Shown piece by piece: positions 43,579 to 52,899 of a stretch of 64,000 nucleotides of DNA. The stretch is from NCBI GenBank assembly GCA_963677505.2, contig CAXXWB010000050.1, positions 1-64,000 of the forward strand, in the 5' to 3' direction. The notes under the pieces were generated by a model. The model was not told where the DNA came from. It did no database searches and saw only the letters and a list, made by a program, of their open reading frames with translations. The DNA comes from JBGSUZ01 sp963677505. GTDB taxonomy: Bacteria; Bacillota; Clostridia; Peptostreptococcales; Acidaminobacteraceae. The translations under genes and the position numbers were made by a program. The first letter of the stretch is position 1; each line of letters starts with the position of its first letter.

Positions 43579-45258
43579 ATGGACTATATGAAAGCATATA
43601 AAAGCTGGCTAAATAACCCCCTCATTGATGAGGCAACTAAGGAAGAGCTGTTGGCCCTTTCTGAAAATACCAAAGAGATTGAAGATCGATTTTATAGAAC
43701 ACTGGAGTTTGGCACAGGCGGTATGAGAGGCGTCATTGGCGCAGGTATTAACCGCATGAACAATTATGTTCTTCAAATGGCGACTCAAGGATTTGCAAGC
43801 TTTATCAATAACCATGAAAAAGGTGATAAAGCCATTGTTATTGCTCATGACTCTAGAAGAAAGTCTAAAGATTTTGCAGAAGCTGCTGCCTTGGTTATGG
43901 CAGGAAACGGCATAAAAGCCTATCTTTTTGAAGATATTCGCTCCACGCCAGAATTGTCTTTTGCCGTTCGCACCTTGAAGGCAAGTGCAGGTATTGTTAT
44001 TACCGCCAGTCACAACCCTCCCGAATACAACGGCTATAAAATTTATGGCAATGACGGTTGTCAGCTCCTTCCAGAATTTGCTGACCAAGTGATTGAAGAG
44101 GTAGAAAAGGTTACCGATATTAGTTTGGTCAAGACCCTCTCCAGAAAAGAAGCGGAAGCTTCGGGGATGCTAGAAATTGTAGACTATTCTGTAGACTTAG
44201 CTTATATGAAGGGTGTAAAGGCAAAGTTAAGAAACCCTGAAATCTTTAAAAAAATGAAAAATCATTGTATCGTCTATACACCCCTTCATGGAACAGGCGG
44301 TAGACCTATTACGGTCATCGCTAAGGAACTCGGCTATACTGGCCTTGTAGAAGTTTTAGAACAGATGATTCCAAATGGAGAGTTTCCGACGGTATCATAT
44401 CCAAACCCTGAAGAAGAGAAGGCTTTTGAATTGGGTGTGGAATATGCACTAAAAGAGAACGCACTTGCAGTGATTGCCACAGATCCAGACTGCGACAGAG
44501 TGGGCGTCATGGTCATAGACGACCAAGATCGGTATGTAAAACTAACTGGAAACCAGATGGGTGCGTTGCTGATTGACTATTTATTCACATATACAAAAGA
44601 GTTGCCACTTCACCCTGTGGTCATTGATACCATTGTAACTTCAAGATTTGGTGCGGATATTGCAACGGACAAAGGTGCAGAAGTTATCAGTACGCTGACA
44701 GGATTTAAGTTCATTGGAGATAAAATTCGACAATTTGAAGATGGGTCAAAAGATTTCTTCTTTGGTTATGAAGAGAGTTATGGCTATTTGACTGGTACCG
44801 ATGTAAGGGATAAAGATGGGGTCATTGCATCCCTTCTGATAATGGAAATGATACTCTACTATGAATCCAATGGGATTCGACTTTTAGATCGTTTAGAAGA
44901 GCTGTATGAGGCTCATGGGTATTATAAAGAAGATTTGATTTCCATCAGCAAAAAAGGCAAGAGTGGCATGGAAGAAATTGCAGCCATGATGGCTTATGTT
45001 AGAAATTTAGAACTTAGTGAAATTGCAGGTATGGCCGTGGAGAAAATGGTGGATTATGCCAATGATGAAACGGGTCTTCCTAAATCAGATGTCCTTAAAT
45101 TCTTCTTAGAAAAAGGTTCTTGGTTTGCCATTCGACCATCGGGAACGGAGCCTAAAATCAAAGTTTACGTAGGGGTCAAAACAGATCATGAGGATGAGTC
45201 CTCGGATAAATTAGAAATGTTGAAACTAAAAATATTAGAGAAAGTCTTAGTAGGATAA
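43579..45258 (+). CDS. pgcA: Phosphoglucomutase/phosphomannomutase (alpha-phosphohexomutase)
   Basis: This 559-residue enzyme interconverts hexose 1- and 6-phosphates. All four active-site regions are visible: phosphoserine S144 in TASHNPPEYNGYK, metal loop DPDCDR, sugar-specificity loop GYEESYGYL and phosphate-binding RPSGTEPKIK. Length and motifs match the PgcA/PGM2-like group that uses glucose-1-P. ATG 43579 follows TTGGAGG. It supplies glucose-1-P/glucose-6-P for wall or storage polymers; no direct partner is adjacent. Confidence 0.95.
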   Translation: MDYMKAYKSWLNNPLIDEATKEELLALSENTKEIEDRFYRTLEFGTGGMRGVIGAGINRMNNYVLQMATQGFASFINNHEKGDKAIVIAHDSRRKSKDFAEAAALVMAGNGIKAYLFEDIRSTPELSFAVRTLKASAGIVITASHNPPEYNGYKIYGNDGCQLLPEFADQVIEEVEKVTDISLVKTLSRKEAEASGMLEIVDYSVDLAYMKGVKAKLRNPEIFKKMKNHCIVYTPLHGTGGRPITVIAKELGYTGLVEVLEQMIPNGEFPTVSYPNPEEEKAFELGVEYALKENALAVIATDPDCDRVGVMVIDDQDRYVKLTGNQMGALLIDYLFTYTKELPLHPVVIDTIVTSRFGADIATDKGAEVISTLTGFKFIGDKIRQFEDGSKDFFFGYEESYGYLTGTDVRDKDGVIASLLIMEMILYYESNGIRLLDRLEELYEAHGYYKEDLISISKKGKSGMEEIAAMMAYVRNLELSEIAGMAVEKMVDYANDETGLPKSDVLKFFLEKGSWFAIRPSGTEPKIKVYVGVKTDHEDESSDKLEMLKLKILEKVLVG

Positions 45259-45290
45259 GCGCATAGCATTAAGCGTTGGAGAGTAGTGAT

Positions 45291-46523
45291 TTGAATAAAC
45301 GTAATTTTAAACTGATACAAGGTGGAAAAATAGGTGGAATGGGCATGGCTGCAAAAGGGAAAACCTTTAGCGGTATGCCTGCTTTTCCGAAGATGAAATT
45401 CATTGGGGCGATGGCGACCAATACCAGACTAATGGGTGTAGTCGGCGTCATTGCTCATTTTCGAAATGAAAGAGGTGAAGCGTTAACTCAAGTGCTTCAC
45501 TTGGATTATGAGGAGTATGGCATAGATGGTTATCAACTCTTTGTAGATGTTTCTGAACCTGAAATTCAAAAAGAAATTCAAAAGGTCACAGGAGGGCTAG
45601 GAGGCAACTTTGTAGAAATTGACTATGAAGCCTACAGACATTTGGTTTATGAAGCCTATCTTCTGGATCGGCAAAGTGTTCATATTCAATACGATATCTT
45701 GCCCACTTTTCCAGAAATCCTTCAGCCTCTAGTTCTAAAAGATCAAAATCTGAGAGACTTATATGATTTAGTAGGACCTTTAGTTGAAACGGATTTAGAA
45801 CGGCTCAATTATGGCCTTATGCGCATGACAGGACACGATGAAAATGCTTTTATGTACCTTTCTGATGTGACTATACCAAGTGCTTGGTATCAAGAAGTAG
45901 CGGCGCCAGGCACTCTTCTTAAAAATACCATTCACGAGGTAGAAAGCAAAAGTGTTGAAGGTGTTAATGGTTTAATAACCTATCGCTGCGAAGCCTTAAT
46001 TGATCAATATGACCGTTACAAGTTGATCCATCTAAATTTAGAAATTGCTGATACATCTAAGGGCAGACGAATTGTTGGGATTAAAATGATTTCGGTGCTG
46101 AATATATCCGCTTATGAAGCGTCATTCCAACTTCGAAAAAGAGAACATATTGCGGTTTATGAGATTCTGCAAGATGTGTTCAAAGACTTCTTTGAAGAAG
46201 CCTATCCGGAAATGCTCATTAACAGTCATGGTGCTGGAGATTTATTCACCCAGTTCAACACGAATAACCAACACGTCTCCAAATCCGTTTACTATTTAAG
46301 CGGAGATGTGTATGCCAATTATTACATAACCGATGAAGAACAAATGGTAATTTCTACTTTTGATTTAGAAAATCTAGACCATATTGATATGGCCCTCAGT
46401 CATAAATTTGAAGGCATGCTGGCTAAAATAGGAGAAATGACAGCAGATCAGTCTATTCTCTACGATTTTGTGACAAGCGGCTATGGCAATTTGTATGAGT
46501 ATCTTGAGGATACTCGTCCTTAG
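45291..46523 (+). CDS. Protein of unknown function (410 residues)
   Basis: I do not recognise this protein. It has 410 residues, no signal peptide and no membrane helix. A Gly/Met/Lys-rich N terminus (GGKIGGMGMAAKGKTF) is followed by mixed alpha/beta sequence with acidic and aromatic-rich segments. The proposed start is TTG 45291, with GGAGAG ~8 nt upstream; TTG 45276 overlaps that site. It lies 32 nt after pgcA and 11 nt before the AEC transporter gene, so it is probably in an operon with one or both. Codon use looks like its neighbours, giving no sign of transfer. Confidence 0.8.
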   Translation: MNKRNFKLIQGGKIGGMGMAAKGKTFSGMPAFPKMKFIGAMATNTRLMGVVGVIAHFRNERGEALTQVLHLDYEEYGIDGYQLFVDVSEPEIQKEIQKVTGGLGGNFVEIDYEAYRHLVYEAYLLDRQSVHIQYDILPTFPEILQPLVLKDQNLRDLYDLVGPLVETDLERLNYGLMRMTGHDENAFMYLSDVTIPSAWYQEVAAPGTLLKNTIHEVESKSVEGVNGLITYRCEALIDQYDRYKLIHLNLEIADTSKGRRIVGIKMISVLNISAYEASFQLRKREHIAVYEILQDVFKDFFEEAYPEMLINSHGAGDLFTQFNTNNQHVSKSVYYLSGDVYANYYITDEEQMVISTFDLENLDHIDMALSHKFEGMLAKIGEMTADQSILYDFVTSGYGNLYEYLEDTRP

Positions 46524-46534
46524 GAGGTGACATC

Positions 46535-47440
46535 TTGGTCTTTCAACAGGTTATTATTTTATTTTTGTTAATTATTGTGGGCTATGTAATCCGAAAGCTG
46601 AATATCGTTTCCGATGCCATCAACAAAGAAATTGGGAACTTAGTCATTAATGTGGCGTTACCAGCCTATTTGATTGTCTCAATGAATCAGCCTTTCTCCA
46701 TGGAAATGCTTAAAACCAGTGGTATTTTCGTCGCCATGAGTTTTGCTGTCTATGCAGGCTTTTCCATTAGTGCTAAGTTTTTTTCAAAGTTGATTCGGGT
46801 AAAAGGAAAAGAACGGGACATATTTGAATATACTTTGCTGTTTTCTAATGTAGGGTATATGGGTTATCCTGTAGTACAGGTAGTTTTCGGGACTCAGGGC
46901 GTTTTTTATACGGCGGTGTATAACTTGAGTTTTTCTGTGTTGGTATGGAGTTATGGGGTCTATCTTATGAACCGTAACAGCGACCATAAAGAAAAACGAA
47001 AGGGATTTCTGAACCCAGGCCTTGTTGCGGTATTGACGGGTTTTACTCTGTTTGCGTTCTCCATAGAGTTGCCAACACCTATATCGGCAACCCTTAAAAT
47101 GATAGGAGATACAACGACACCTTTATCCATGATGTTTATTGGATTTATTTTGGCGCAGACAGAAATGCGAACGATTATGAGAGAATGGAAAGTTTTTGTA
47201 ATCAGCTTTATTCGGCTAATTATTCAGCCTGTAAGTGTATGGGTTGTTCTAAGACTCTTTGGGGTAGAGGGAATGCTTTTGAATATTCCTGTATTAATAG
47301 CCTCCATGCCAGCGGCGGCCAATACGGCTATTATTGCCTCTAAATATGGAAGCGACTACCAGCTGGCTGCTAAACTCATTTACATATCCACTTTATTTAG
47401 CGTGATTACTATTCCAATTGTGGTTGGAATTTTGACATAG
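46535..47440 (+). CDS. AEC-family (auxin efflux carrier type) transporter
   Basis: This 301-residue integral membrane protein has about ten hydrophobic segments in two halves, typical of the AEC/BASS-like fold. Signature stretches include LVINVALPAYLIVSMNQPF in the first half and MPAAANTAIIASKYGSD in the second, around the broken helices of the transport site. AEC members export or import organic acids or amino-acid derivatives; the substrate cannot be told. TTG 46535 follows AGGAGGTGA. A terminator comes 64 nt after the stop. Confidence 0.9.
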   Translation: MVFQQVIILFLLIIVGYVIRKLNIVSDAINKEIGNLVINVALPAYLIVSMNQPFSMEMLKTSGIFVAMSFAVYAGFSISAKFFSKLIRVKGKERDIFEYTLLFSNVGYMGYPVVQVVFGTQGVFYTAVYNLSFSVLVWSYGVYLMNRNSDHKEKRKGFLNPGLVAVLTGFTLFAFSIELPTPISATLKMIGDTTTPLSMMFIGFILAQTEMRTIMREWKVFVISFIRLIIQPVSVWVVLRLFGVEGMLLNIPVLIASMPAAANTAIIASKYGSDYQLAAKLIYISTLFSVITIPIVVGILT

Positions 47441-47503
47441 ACTTTGTGAGTCGTTAGAACTCAAAGAAATAGAATTCCAAAGAAAGAGAATCTTAAAACA
47501 TAT

Positions 47504-47552
47504 AAAAGGACTGCCTTCTCAAAGAAAAATCTGAGAGGGCAGTCCTTTTTAA
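47504..47552. terminator. Terminator that serves as group IIC intron target
   Basis: A long stem, AAAAGGACTGCC / GGCAGTCCTTTT, with a nested TTCTC / GAGAG extension and a 12-nt loop is followed by TTTTTAAATT. It ends the AEC gene and, read in reverse, the convergent minus-strand gene. The intron begins right behind its T-tract. Confidence 0.93.
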
Positions 47553-47965
47553 ATTGTGCGCCCAGCATGGGCGCACTCTAACGGGTGAAAGTCCCGAACA
47601 CGCCCTAGTAGTGGGAAGTGTATAGCTTAAGGCAAGGGTGTCCACCGCGAGGTGGAATCTGAAGGAAGCCGGCGGCAAAGCTCTGGTCTGACGAACAGAA
47701 ATCACATCAGGCAATAATTAGGGATAAGGCTGCAATTCAAGTCAAAGTCCAATAACTACTCGAAACTAATTATTGTAAATGTGGCAGATAGATGGAGCGA
47801 AAGAGTGCGTTCTTACCTGGGGAGGTCTCACAGACGTGAAGTAAGACAGTCTGAAATACGGAGTAAAGCTTGCTGTGAGAAGTCAGCCGAGGTCATAGTA
47901 CCGAGTTTTTTTCGGGAAGGACTGAACAATCGTAAGTCTCGATTAAGAACTAGAAGGAGGTTGGT

Positions 47966-49366
47966 GTGTTGAAAGCAGAATACCGAAAGGACTGCCTGCA
48001 AAGGGATGGCGTGGAACGCAAAGAGTATGTAGGAGTGCTGAGCACCAACTCTCGGGAAGGTAAAGAAAGAGGCGGTGCAAACGACTTGCTGGAAAGCATA
48101 CTGGACAGAGAAAACCTGAACAAGGCTTATAGACAAGTCAAGCGTAACCATGGAGCGCCGGGAATCGATGGCATAACCGTTGAGGAGGCGCTTCCTTGGA
48201 TAAAGGCAAATCGTGAGGAACTCCTACAAAGTATTCGGGAAGGCAGATACAAGCCAAGCCCAGTTAGGCGAAAGGAAATTCCAAAAGCAGATGGTGGTGT
48301 ACGAAAGCTTGGTATTCCAACGGTCATCGACCGTATCATTCAACAAGCTATCTCCCAGAAGCTTCAACCAATCTTTGAACCACTCTTTTCGGAAGGGAGC
48401 TATGGCTACCGCCCGAAAAGAAGCGCACAGCAGGCGATTCAGAAAGTGAAGGCGTATGCAGAACAGGGATATGTCCACGCGGTGGAAATAGACCTATCGA
48501 AGTACTTCGACACCTTGAATCACGAACTGCTCCTGAATCTTCTACGCAAACATATCCAAGATAAACGTGTGACGGAACTCATCAAGAAATACTTGAAAAG
48601 TGGCGTCATGAAAAATGGAATCATCAGCAAAACCGAAGAAGGCTCACCACAAGGCGGGCCTCTATCACCTTTACTGGCGAACATATATTTGAATGAATTT
48701 GATCAGGAGATGGCATCCAGAGATGTGAAGGTAATTCGCTATGCAGATGACATTGTGGTACTTGCGAAAAGCAAGCGAGCGGCAAACCGCCTTCTGGAAA
48801 CCTGTCGTAAGTATCTTGAGGGTAAACTGAAACTGAAAATGAATGTCCAAAAGAGCAAAAATGTCAGCGTTTTAGCAATAAAACATTTTAAATTCCTTGG
48901 TTTTTGTCTTGGGAAGAATGGAAAGGGCATCTTTATCAGAGCTCACCGTGAATCTTTGGTAAAAGCGAAAAGGAAGCTGAAAGAACTGACACGCCGTAAT
49001 CAGGGAAAGAATGTGCGAGTGGTATTTGAGAAAGTAAAGAGTTTCATCCGAGGATGGCTTGGTTACTATCACGTAGCTGACATCAAACGGACAATCATGT
49101 CATGGAATGAGTGGTTGCGCAGAAGATTCCGCATGTATATCTGGAAACAATGGAAGAAACCCAAAACGAGGGTGATGAATCTTAAGAAACTTGGAATATC
49201 AGAATGGCAGGCGTATCAATGGGGCAATACCCGACTAGGATACTGGCGAATAGCTGGAAGTGCAGTACTTTCGCGGTCCATCACAAATGAAAAGCTCGTA
49301 CAGGCTGGCTATTATGACTTTCCAGCCCAGTACGAGCAACTACGCTTAAAGCACTTATGCGATTGA
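47966..49366 (+). CDS. ltrA: Group II intron reverse transcriptase/maturase
   Basis: This 466-residue RT-maturase supports splicing and retrotransposition of the surrounding intron. RT blocks 0-7 are visible: NHGAPGIDGITVE, the RKLGIPTVIDRIIQQAI segment, SYGYRPKRSA, EIDLSKYFDT, EEGSPQGGPLSPLLANIYL and catalytic YADD. The maturase X domain follows (SFIRGWLGYYHVAD and WRRRFRMYIW-like residues), and the protein ends without an HNH endonuclease, as in class C. AAGGAGG at 47954-47960 serves GTG 47966 or TTG 47969. The frame is intact. Confidence 0.96.
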   Translation: MLKAEYRKDCLQRDGVERKEYVGVLSTNSREGKERGGANDLLESILDRENLNKAYRQVKRNHGAPGIDGITVEEALPWIKANREELLQSIREGRYKPSPVRRKEIPKADGGVRKLGIPTVIDRIIQQAISQKLQPIFEPLFSEGSYGYRPKRSAQQAIQKVKAYAEQGYVHAVEIDLSKYFDTLNHELLLNLLRKHIQDKRVTELIKKYLKSGVMKNGIISKTEEGSPQGGPLSPLLANIYLNEFDQEMASRDVKVIRYADDIVVLAKSKRAANRLLETCRKYLEGKLKLKMNVQKSKNVSVLAIKHFKFLGFCLGKNGKGIFIRAHRESLVKAKRKLKELTRRNQGKNVRVVFEKVKSFIRGWLGYYHVADIKRTIMSWNEWLRRRFRMYIWKQWKKPKTRVMNLKKLGISEWQAYQWGNTRLGYWRIAGSAVLSRSITNEKLVQAGYYDFPAQYEQLRLKHLCD

Positions 49367-49442
49367 ACCGCCGTATACCGAACGGTACGTACGGTGGTGT
49401 GAGAGGTCGGAAAATGAAATAATCATTTTCCCCCTACTCGAT
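49365..49442 (+). ncRNA. Ribozyme domains V and VI of the group II intron
   Basis: Domain V: lower stem ACCGCCGTA / TACGGTGGT (49367-49375 with 49390-49398), upper stem TACC / GGTA, loop GAAC and a two-base CG bulge. The triad position reads CGC, as in class C ribozymes, and not AGC. Domain VI: GAGAGG pairs with CCT-A-CTC, leaving A49436 as the bulged branch-point candidate. The 3' splice site after 49442 is 6 nt downstream. Confidence 0.85.
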
Positions 49443-49468
49443 TGTCTATAAAGAATCTTAAAAGAGCC

Positions 49469-52372
49469 TTATTTTGAAATGCTTGCAGGTCTAATTGTTT
49501 TAAATTTAATGGTACTTGGCGCTTTAACCCGTTTGTCTGCAATGTTTTTATTGACAATAAAATTGAGAGCCTTTACTTCAAACTCTACTTTGTTTCCCAC
49601 AATGTTCATGGTGAGAATGGCAGAGCCTTTAGAAAGGTCGAAACTGCTGTACTTGTTTAGTGTTTGAACATCAATGACGGTAGCACTGTTGGTTAATCGA
49701 ATGTTATAACCGTTACTTTGACCACCTGAAAGGATATAGGTTTTGACGCCAGCGTGGTTAAGGGTTTCAAGCTGACTTGTAAAAAGCTCTTCCTCTAAAG
49801 GGTCTGTGAAATTCATGGTGTTATTGGTGACAATGACCAAATTTTTATAAGGGAATTTCTTGATGCGAGCCATAAGCTTTTCAAGTTGGGTTGGGTCTGC
49901 CTTGATGAATGAATCGTTTGTACTTTTCAAGGTGACGATAACCGTTTGTCCTATTATGGTTTCATTATAGTTTGTTGCTTGAATATCTGACTTTAAGAGG
50001 TCAGACATAGTTTTGTCCGCTGAGCCAGCAAAATAGGTGTATTTGTATTTGTTGAGAGCAGTTGCAATGGATTTGTAGTTTTCTACATTTCCAAGAGCTT
50101 CAGCGCCACTAAATTCTCCATAAATGGCAACCTGAGTACCACCACTGGTTTTAATCTTCATATCTTCCATTTTTGGAAGCTTGTTAACGTCCTTTGGCAA
50201 GACAATGTCATTCTTTTTCTCGACTACAGCAGTTAAGTTATCGATTAAAATAATACCACTGTCTATTTTCACGGGGTTGGTTTCGGTTAAGTAAATTTGA
50301 TTAACTGTAATGGGTGCTACCAGTGTTTTGGGAAGGGTGGCTTCAACATTTTTCCAACCTGTCCAGTTAACTGCAGTGGCAAAATCGACAGTCGCTACAG
50401 TACCCTTTGAATCAGTTACTTTTGCTCTGAGCCAGTGGTTATTTCCCTGAGTCCCAAAGACATCCAATCCTAATTTATCAGGAAGCGTTTTGAGAACCAG
50501 TTCACCTGCAGCAAAGTTAATATATGCCGCGCGGGTGGCTTCTATAGCTGGGAAGTCATAAGCGAGCTGAATGGCATTGGTACCATCTGGGCTGCCGCTG
50601 ACCTGAGTATACATACTTTTTACTTCTGGAGGGTAAGCGGAAGTTGTTCCACTGGCAGGAATGCCATTTTCACCTAAATCAAAGTTTTCTATTACAGCGA
50701 TATCTGCGCCCACTATAACGGGAATATATTTTTTGATGCTGCCAAGAGTAAGGGTTAACACACCTTTTCCAGTTTTTCCAGTCGCAGTAATAGTGCCGTC
50801 TGGAGCGACCTTGAAGAGGTTGCCCGGAATGTTCCAAATCACGCTGGTTGGACTAAGCGGCAAAGTGTAACCGCTGGTAGTACTGCCTGTTAGTTTTGCT
50901 TTCAAGGTACCGTTGGCTCTTAGTTGAACGACTTTTGGCAAGAAATCTATGTCGACAATGTCGCTGTAGGCAGTAAAATCTTTTGTGGCACTTAAATTGC
51001 CATAAGTGGCAGTGACAGTTAGTTTACCAACACTGCTTGCTACGAGTTGATTCTTCTTGACGCTGCCGTGATTCGCTGTGACGGTCCAAGTGATTTGAGC
51101 AGGGTCTATAGTGACGGTGTTACGATTGGCATCTAGGCCTATAAGATTAAGGTCTGTAGGTGAGTTTATCAACACCTTATCTGATGCAGATTTAATCATT
51201 AATTGATCTAAAGCGCCAGACTCAGAGGTAGAAATAATGCCGATACCATTTTTAATTGAGCGCTCACCGCCATCAGAGGGGGTGTTCACAATGGCTGTGG
51301 AAGTTTGACCTAGTTGTTTGACCAACATTTCTGTAGAGCCGCCACCATCCATGCAGATGGCTTCGTAAGAACCAAGTTCGACCATAAGAGAAGAAAGTTC
51401 TTTCATATCTAAACCTCTGAAATTGGCAGTTCTGCCGTCTACAGTAAGGAAAATCATTTGTTTTCTATTCTGTGATATACCCACTGCTGTTCTAGGCTGC
51501 TTGCCGTTAATGGCAACGGTATATGTAGTTAAAGCTTTTCCATCTTTTACGATTTGAGAGCCTCCACCGATAGAGAAGTCCAAATTGGCCAATGAGGATT
51601 TATTGTCTAAAAAGACATAGTCGCCTACGGCAAAATTGTTGATGAGGGCTGTCGCCTTAGTTTCAATTCCTGTAACTACGTAGCCATTGGCTGGAATATC
51701 TAAGGGGTCTCCATTTTCTGAGATTTGCATAACTGTATTATCTACGATGACCATTTCAACAACACGCTTTCCTGAAATCCGACCAATGGATTTTGTACCC
51801 CAATTGCGGTCGTATAGGTTTGCGAAACTATAGTTATAGTAAGGTTTATTTTTAAAATCTATTTTAATGGTGGTTTTCGGGTTGGACAGTTCGTAACCTG
51901 TGCCCGTAAGATATTCCACGAAGGCTGAATTGGTTTTATCGATGTTAAGGGAGGCGTACTTTGGACTGCTAGAGCCTAAAATGACTGTTTTCCCATTGTC
52001 GATAACAGAACCAAAAGGGGTGTTGAGCTTGGGTTCGAAAAAGTCAGCATTGATTGCCCCGATTAAATTCTTTTCTCTAGAGGCAAGTTTAGATAACTTT
52101 TCCCTTTTTGAAGTGGCTGTTTCAGGGTATAAGGGTTTAATGTCGATGTTGGGATTTGTTAAATCAACTCGCATGACGTTTAAATTGACCCAACCGCCAG
52201 TGGTTAGTTTTAGATGCTGTTCATAAGTGACCCCAGAAGAGAGATCTGTTTTTTCAACATTTTGGTAGATTACACGATAGTCAGCAAATGATTGGATCGG
52301 TGTTAGCATTGTAGCGATTAACAAAAGACCAATAAATTTTTGCCCATATGAATTATGCTTTAATAATGTCAT
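49469..52372 (-). CDS. Secreted phosphodiester glycosidase (NAGPA) family protein with Ig-like and C-terminal domains
   Basis: This 967-residue secreted protein has a signal peptide at ~1-31 (FIGLLLIATMLTPIQSFA-DY). The NAGPA/phosphodiester-glycosidase domain covers ~60-385, with the family hallmarks AINADFF, GGGSQIVKDG, PRTAVGI and ICMDGGGSTEML. Two Ig-like (Big2-type) segments follow (~390-560), then a beta-rich carbohydrate-binding-like part (~560-720). The C-terminal alpha/beta part (~750-900) recalls a calcineurin-type phosphoesterase but lacks its metal motifs. It probably acts on sugar-phosphodiester links in wall or capsule polymers; the substrate is unknown. ATG 52372 follows AAGGTGAT. 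Confidence 0.87.
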   Translation of the reverse strand: MTLLKHNSYGQKFIGLLLIATMLTPIQSFADYRVIYQNVEKTDLSSGVTYEQHLKLTTGGWVNLNVMRVDLTNPNIDIKPLYPETATSKREKLSKLASREKNLIGAINADFFEPKLNTPFGSVIDNGKTVILGSSSPKYASLNIDKTNSAFVEYLTGTGYELSNPKTTIKIDFKNKPYYNYSFANLYDRNWGTKSIGRISGKRVVEMVIVDNTVMQISENGDPLDIPANGYVVTGIETKATALINNFAVGDYVFLDNKSSLANLDFSIGGGSQIVKDGKALTTYTVAINGKQPRTAVGISQNRKQMIFLTVDGRTANFRGLDMKELSSLMVELGSYEAICMDGGGSTEMLVKQLGQTSTAIVNTPSDGGERSIKNGIGIISTSESGALDQLMIKSASDKVLINSPTDLNLIGLDANRNTVTIDPAQITWTVTANHGSVKKNQLVASSVGKLTVTATYGNLSATKDFTAYSDIVDIDFLPKVVQLRANGTLKAKLTGSTTSGYTLPLSPTSVIWNIPGNLFKVAPDGTITATGKTGKGVLTLTLGSIKKYIPVIVGADIAVIENFDLGENGIPASGTTSAYPPEVKSMYTQVSGSPDGTNAIQLAYDFPAIEATRAAYINFAAGELVLKTLPDKLGLDVFGTQGNNHWLRAKVTDSKGTVATVDFATAVNWTGWKNVEATLPKTLVAPITVNQIYLTETNPVKIDSGIILIDNLTAVVEKKNDIVLPKDVNKLPKMEDMKIKTSGGTQVAIYGEFSGAEALGNVENYKSIATALNKYKYTYFAGSADKTMSDLLKSDIQATNYNETIIGQTVIVTLKSTNDSFIKADPTQLEKLMARIKKFPYKNLVIVTNNTMNFTDPLEEELFTSQLETLNHAGVKTYILSGGQSNGYNIRLTNSATVIDVQTLNKYSSFDLSKGSAILTMNIVGNKVEFEVKALNFIVNKNIADKRVKAPSTIKFKTIRPASISK

Positions 52373-52479
52373 AGCATCACCTTCTTTACATATTCTATTA
52401 TAGTCTATTGAAGGACGCTTTCCTTTTACAGGGACGTTAAGAAAACATTACAAAAGGGTATCTTTTTTTAAAAAAGGGC

Positions 52480-52508
52480 TTGTGAAAGGTAATGATTGGT
52501 GATATAAT
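52480..52508 (+). promoter_or_regulatory. Sigma-A promoter of metK
   Basis: TTGTGA (52480-52485), a 17-nt spacer and perfect TATAAT (52503-52508), upstream of the SAM riboswitch. It leaves ~80 nt of leader before the aptamer. Nothing else was recognised in 52373-52479. Confidence 0.78.
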
Positions 52509-52595
52509 CAGCAATGTTATATTTTGTAACAGTGGCGAGCTACTGGTTAGTCAAAGAGCTTGATGTTCGGAGATGCAGGTATGACATAATTAAAT

Positions 52596-52713
52596 CACCT
52601 TATTAAGAGTGACGGAGGGAATAGGCCCAATGAAGTCCGGCAACCGGTTAAAACACGGTGCTAAATCCTACAGGAAGTTCCATGGCGGGGACTATCTGGA
52701 AGATGAGGAGGAA
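52596..52713 (+). promoter_or_regulatory. SAM-I (S-box) riboswitch
   Basis: The conserved core is clear: TTATTAAGAGTGACGGAGGG, AGGCCCAATGAAGTCCGGCA, the ACGGTGCTAAATCCTACAGG stretch and the closing GGAAGATGAGGAGG. P1 can form from CCTTAT with ATGAGG. It precedes metK, whose product is the ligand. With the following intrinsic terminator it should turn transcription off when SAM is abundant. Confidence 0.95.
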
Positions 52714-52730
52714 AAGAACTTTAAAAGTTT

Positions 52731-52758
52731 AGCCTCTTCCTGCGAAGAGGCTTTTTTA
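52731..52758 (+). terminator. Riboswitch-controlled attenuator of metK
   Basis: A perfect 9-bp stem, AGCCTCTTC / GAAGAGGCT, with loop CTGC is followed by TTTTTT, between the SAM aptamer and metK. The aptamer's 3' P1 strand (ATGAGGAGG) could pair with the terminator's CCTCTTC arm as antiterminator. Confidence 0.92.
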
Positions 52759-52899
52759 GTTGCAAAATTTGCATTAGTAGCAAAGGTGCAAAACTAGAAA
52801 AATCCTGGCGTCGCGGAAAAAAATGCGTGAAACAAGTGCAAAGATCTTTGTTCCCCACAAAGATTCATTGAAACTATTCGTCAAAGGAGGAAATTAAAA

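Larger units (their letters stand above)
47556..49442 (+). mobile_element. Group II intron, bacterial class C (IIC), complete
   Basis: This is a 1,887-nt retroelement. The 5' end GTGCGCC opens a perfect hairpin with GGCGCAC (47556-47576), followed by typical domain I sequence. An RT-maturase lies in domain IV. Domain V is at ~49365-49400 and domain VI at ~49400-49442, and the element ends in AT. It lies directly after a terminator hairpin, the hallmark target of class C introns. The RT lacks an endonuclease domain, as expected for IIC. All parts appear intact, so it may still be mobile. It interrupts only the space between convergent genes, so it should have no splicing cost. Confidence 0.93.

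Noticed and set aside
47781..47972. 63-codon plus-strand frame at the start of the intron
   Set aside because: It lies in structured intron RNA (domains I-III) ahead of the RT gene and has no ribosome site.
52609..52797. Open frame of 62 codons upstream of metK
   Set aside because: It lies entirely inside the SAM-I aptamer and attenuator; no ribosome site and no family match.
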